DNA from: Thermoplasmata archaeon
Lineage (GTDB): Archaea > Thermoplasmatota > Thermoplasmata > RBG-16-68-12
NCBI GenBank assembly: GCA_021788795.1
Contig: JAJYKG010000149.1
Span: 1 to 5,655 of the forward strand
DNA: 5,655 nucleotides
Direction: 5' to 3'
In this document: one piece after another, positions 3,604 through 5,655 of the stretch
How positions within the stretch are numbered: position 1 is the first letter of the stretch
Layout of the letters: every line of letters begins with the position of its first letter
Position numbers and translations under genes: made by a program
The notes under the pieces: generated by a model
The model's database searches: none
What the model saw: only the letters and a program-made list of their open reading frames with translations
What the model was told of the DNA's origin: nothing

Positions 3604-5655
3604 GTGAGCATGCCCCGCTGCGTCCTTTGCGAATCGGAGGTCCCCGAAGGTCGGACCCAGTGCGATGCGTGCGGGCAGCCGTTGGACCGGCCGATTTCGG
3701 CCCGCGCGTCCCCGGAGGCCGTGCGCCGGTCGCTCGAGGCCGCGCGGAGGGACCTCGTCGCGGGAGGGAAGGCCCGCACGGACGTTTCCTTCGCCCGCGG
3801 GCTCGTCGAGCGCGCGGAGCAGACCGAGGCCGCGGGGGACCTGGGGCGCGCCTTGGACCTGGCCCGCGGCGCGCGCCGCGCGATCGACCTGACGAAGCGC
3901 CGCGCGCGGGTCCATGAGGCCCTCGCGAAGGCGGGGGCCGTGCTCGCGGACGCGAAGCAGGCGGGCATCGAGACCACCGCGTTCGAGTGGAACATCCAGA
4001 AGGCGAAGGCCCGCGCCGACAGCGGCGACACGGCCGGCGCGGAGAAGCTCCTCCGCCGCATCTCCATCCGCACCCTGGACCAACGCCGGGAGCGGCTCCT
4101 CCAGAAGGTCCTGGACAACGCCCAGGCGCGTGTGAACTACGCGCGGGAGCGCGGCGGCGGCGTCGCGGACGCCGAGGCGGCGCTCGCGGACGCGCGGGAG
4201 GCCCTCGCCCTCCGCGACTACGCGAAGATCCGGCCCCTCGTCGCCAAGGCGACGGAGAAAGCCGACGCGGCCCGGAAGTACGCCCGCGCCCAGGGCATCC
4301 TGAACCACGCGGCCGGCGAGGTGGACGTCGCACGCAAGGCCGGCGTGAACATCACCGAATCGCGCAAGCATCTCACCCTCGCGCGGGACGCCCTGCGGCG
4401 CGGCGTCTTCGCGGAGGTCCAGAGCCTCTCCCAGAAGGCGAGGCATGGGCTCCGCGAGGCCCGCGCGCACGCTGGGACCGAGGCGGTCCTCCGCGACGCG
4501 GAGCGCGAGGTCGGCCGCGAAAAGCGCAGGGGCGTCGATGTCACGCGTCCCGAGGCGGTCCTCCAGGAGGGCGAGAAGGCCCTGGGGATCCGCGACTATC
4601 GAAAGGTCCGCGAGTTCGCGAAGGACACCCACGAGGCGGTCCGTGAGGCCGTGCTCCTCAAACACGCCCGGGACTCCCTCGCCGCGCTCCGCCTCGACCT
4701 GGAGGACCTCCACGGGCTCGGCGCGGACTCCGCGGAGTTCGAGGCCGCCCTAGCCGACCTGGAGAAGGCCGTCGGATCGGGGGACCTCGCGAACGCGCGG
4801 CGGCTCGTGACCCACGCGCGCCACGCGGCCGAGACGGCCCGCGAGGCCCACTACCGCGGCGTGATGGAGCGCTCCCTCAAGGTCATCCTGGTCAACGCCT
4901 CCCGGGGCCTCGACCCCGAGGTGGGGCGGCGTCTGCTGCGGCAGGTCGATGACGCGGTCTCCCTCGGGAAGACGGTCGACCTCCAGGCGCTCATCGACCA
5001 GCACCTCTCGACGACGGACGCGGCAACGGAGAAGAACCTCAACGAGCGCGTCCTCACCGCCCGGGACGAGATCGTGCGCCTGCGCCAGGCCGGCCAGGAC
5101 ACGGTGGCCCTGGAGGGGAAGCTCGCCGACGCCGCGATCGCACTCCAGGAGAAGCGCTTCGGCGCCGCGGACGGCCTCCTCGACGCGGTCGAGCACGATT
5201 TCCAGTCGATGCGCGAGGCCCTCCGGGGGACCGCCGCGGAGGCCCTCGGCCGCGCGCGGGGCGAAATCGACCACGCGCAGGCGGCAGGCGTCACCATGGA
5301 CGCCCCCATCGCGATGATGCTCAAGGAGGCCGAGACCGCCTACGCGGAGGCGCGCTACGGCGACACGCTCTACATCAGCAAGTCCTGCATCGACGAGGTC
5401 CAGCGGGTGACCCAGGCGGCCCTGCAGGCCACGCAGGCGGTGAAGGAGGCGGACACCCGGGCGCGCGAGGAGCGGGTCCAGGGGCTCCGCCAGCGCATGG
5501 ACACCGTGAACCGGGAGATTCAGCGCCTCGTCGCCGAGAACGTGGAGGTCTCGAAGGCCCTGACGCTCCTCACCCACGCGAACGAGGCGATCAAGGACGA
5601 TGACCTGGACTGGGCCGAGCGCGACGTGGCCGCGGCGGAAGGGCTCGTCGACGGG
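3604..5655 (+). CDS. Zinc-ribbon protein with long helical-repeat rod, 3' end outside the window
   Basis: The frame is open to the right edge (684 codons, no stop). Numbered from GTG 3604, C6-x2-C9 and C20-x2-C23 form a four-cysteine zinc ribbon (CVLC...CDACGQPL). From about residue 35 the chain is almost wholly helical, rich in Ala, Arg, Glu and Leu, in repeats of about 63 residues. No signal peptide or membrane helix is visible, so the protein is probably cytoplasmic. After the ribbon a single cysteine was noticed, in the ninth repeat (SKSCIDE). ATG 3610 is the alternative start, removing two residues; the Shine-Dalgarno spacing favours GTG. Long zinc-ribbon/coiled-coil proteins occur in Thermoplasmatota, usually annotated only as hypothetical or SMC-like; no ATPase motif is present here. 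A structural, scaffold or nucleic-acid-binding role is possible, but the function is unknown. Confidence 0.88.
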   Translation, partial: MSMPRCVLCESEVPEGRTQCDACGQPLDRPISARASPEAVRRSLEAARRDLVAGGKARTDVSFARGLVERAEQTEAAGDLGRALDLARGARRAIDLTKRRARVHEALAKAGAVLADAKQAGIETTAFEWNIQKAKARADSGDTAGAEKLLRRISIRTLDQRRERLLQKVLDNAQARVNYARERGGGVADAEAALADAREALALRDYAKIRPLVAKATEKADAARKYARAQGILNHAAGEVDVARKAGVNITESRKHLTLARDALRRGVFAEVQSLSQKARHGLREARAHAGTEAVLRDAEREVGREKRRGVDVTRPEAVLQEGEKALGIRDYRKVREFAKDTHEAVREAVLLKHARDSLAALRLDLEDLHGLGADSAEFEAALADLEKAVGSGDLANARRLVTHARHAAETAREAHYRGVMERSLKVILVNASRGLDPEVGRRLLRQVDDAVSLGKTVDLQALIDQHLSTTDAATEKNLNERVLTARDEIVRLRQAGQDTVALEGKLADAAIALQEKRFGAADGLLDAVEHDFQSMREALRGTAAEALGRARGEIDHAQAAGVTMDAPIAMMLKEAETAYAEARYGDTLYISKSCIDEVQRVTQAALQATQAVKEADTRAREERVQGLRQRMDTVNREIQRLVAENVEVSKALTLLTHANEAIKDDDLDWAERDVAAAEGLVDG
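3706..5655 (+). repeat. About ten protein-level helical repeats, 63 residues each in the first six
   Basis: Repeats start at 3706, 3895, 4084, 4273, 4462, 4651, 4840, 5023, 5218 and 5410. The first six are each exactly 189 bases (63 codons). Shared landmarks are a helix of about 22 residues, a loop around position 24 (AGV, GGGV, RGV), a short helix with L..A..AL, a turn at positions 44-46 (GDL, GDT, RDY, GVF, RDY, GDL), then a helix running into the next unit. The GDY turn followed by A...A resembles TPR-like helix hairpins. Units seven to nine are 61, 65 and 64 residues, and the last has about 20 extra residues before its DDL turn. DNA identity between units is low, so the duplications are old. 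Confidence 0.75.

Noticed and set aside
3541..4713. 390-codon open frame on the minus strand, and another at 4750-5577
   Set aside because: Both mirror the zinc-ribbon/helical-repeat gene. The plus frame has a promoter, Shine-Dalgarno site, zinc ribbon and repeat structure, which the minus frames lack.
3706..5655. CRISPR or DNA tandem repeat explanation for the 189-base period
   Set aside because: The period is at protein level only; the nucleotide sequences of the units differ widely.

Overview
The window looks like a piece of a high-GC archaeal chromosome, possibly Thermoplasmatota (an inference, not proven here). Support comes from archaeal-style promoters (A-rich BRE followed by a CTTNAAG or TTTTATA box), two promoters so close to their start codons that the transcripts would be nearly leaderless, a cysteine-free peptide-binding protein with many N-glycosylation sequons and a C-terminal membrane anchor, a tandem PRC-barrel protein, and a zinc-ribbon/helical-repeat protein.

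Left part (1-2307, minus strand): a peptide/nickel-type ABC transporter locus. A family-5 solute-binding protein (529-2307) is followed by the first codons of a DppB-like permease (start at 366). After about 46 codons the permease reading changes, in frame, into the middle of a MenA/UbiA-type prenyltransferase, and base composition falls to about 53% GC. This is either a chimeric assembly join or a real recombination junction, and it is the most important warning about the window. Two very small ORFs joined by ATGA overlaps fill the gap between the binding protein and the permease.

Middle (2308-2819): about 510 bases without a convincing protein gene. It holds the binding-protein promoter, a 12-bp palindrome, a small hairpin, and a perfect 13-bp inverted repeat with a 78-base spacer that may be a structured RNA or a mobile-element remnant.

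2820-3382: a 55-residue two-helix membrane protein (plus strand) and a 132-residue tandem PRC-barrel protein (minus strand) meet tail to tail and share the four bases CTAG of their stop codons.

3383-3603: a divergent control region with two promoters, an 11-bp direct repeat, a hairpin and a 14-bp palindrome.

3604 to the right edge: a long open gene (684 codons visible, no stop) with an N-terminal four-cysteine zinc ribbon and a rod of about ten helical repeats. The first six are exactly 63 residues long. Its function is unknown. No tRNA, rRNA, CRISPR array or transposase gene was seen.
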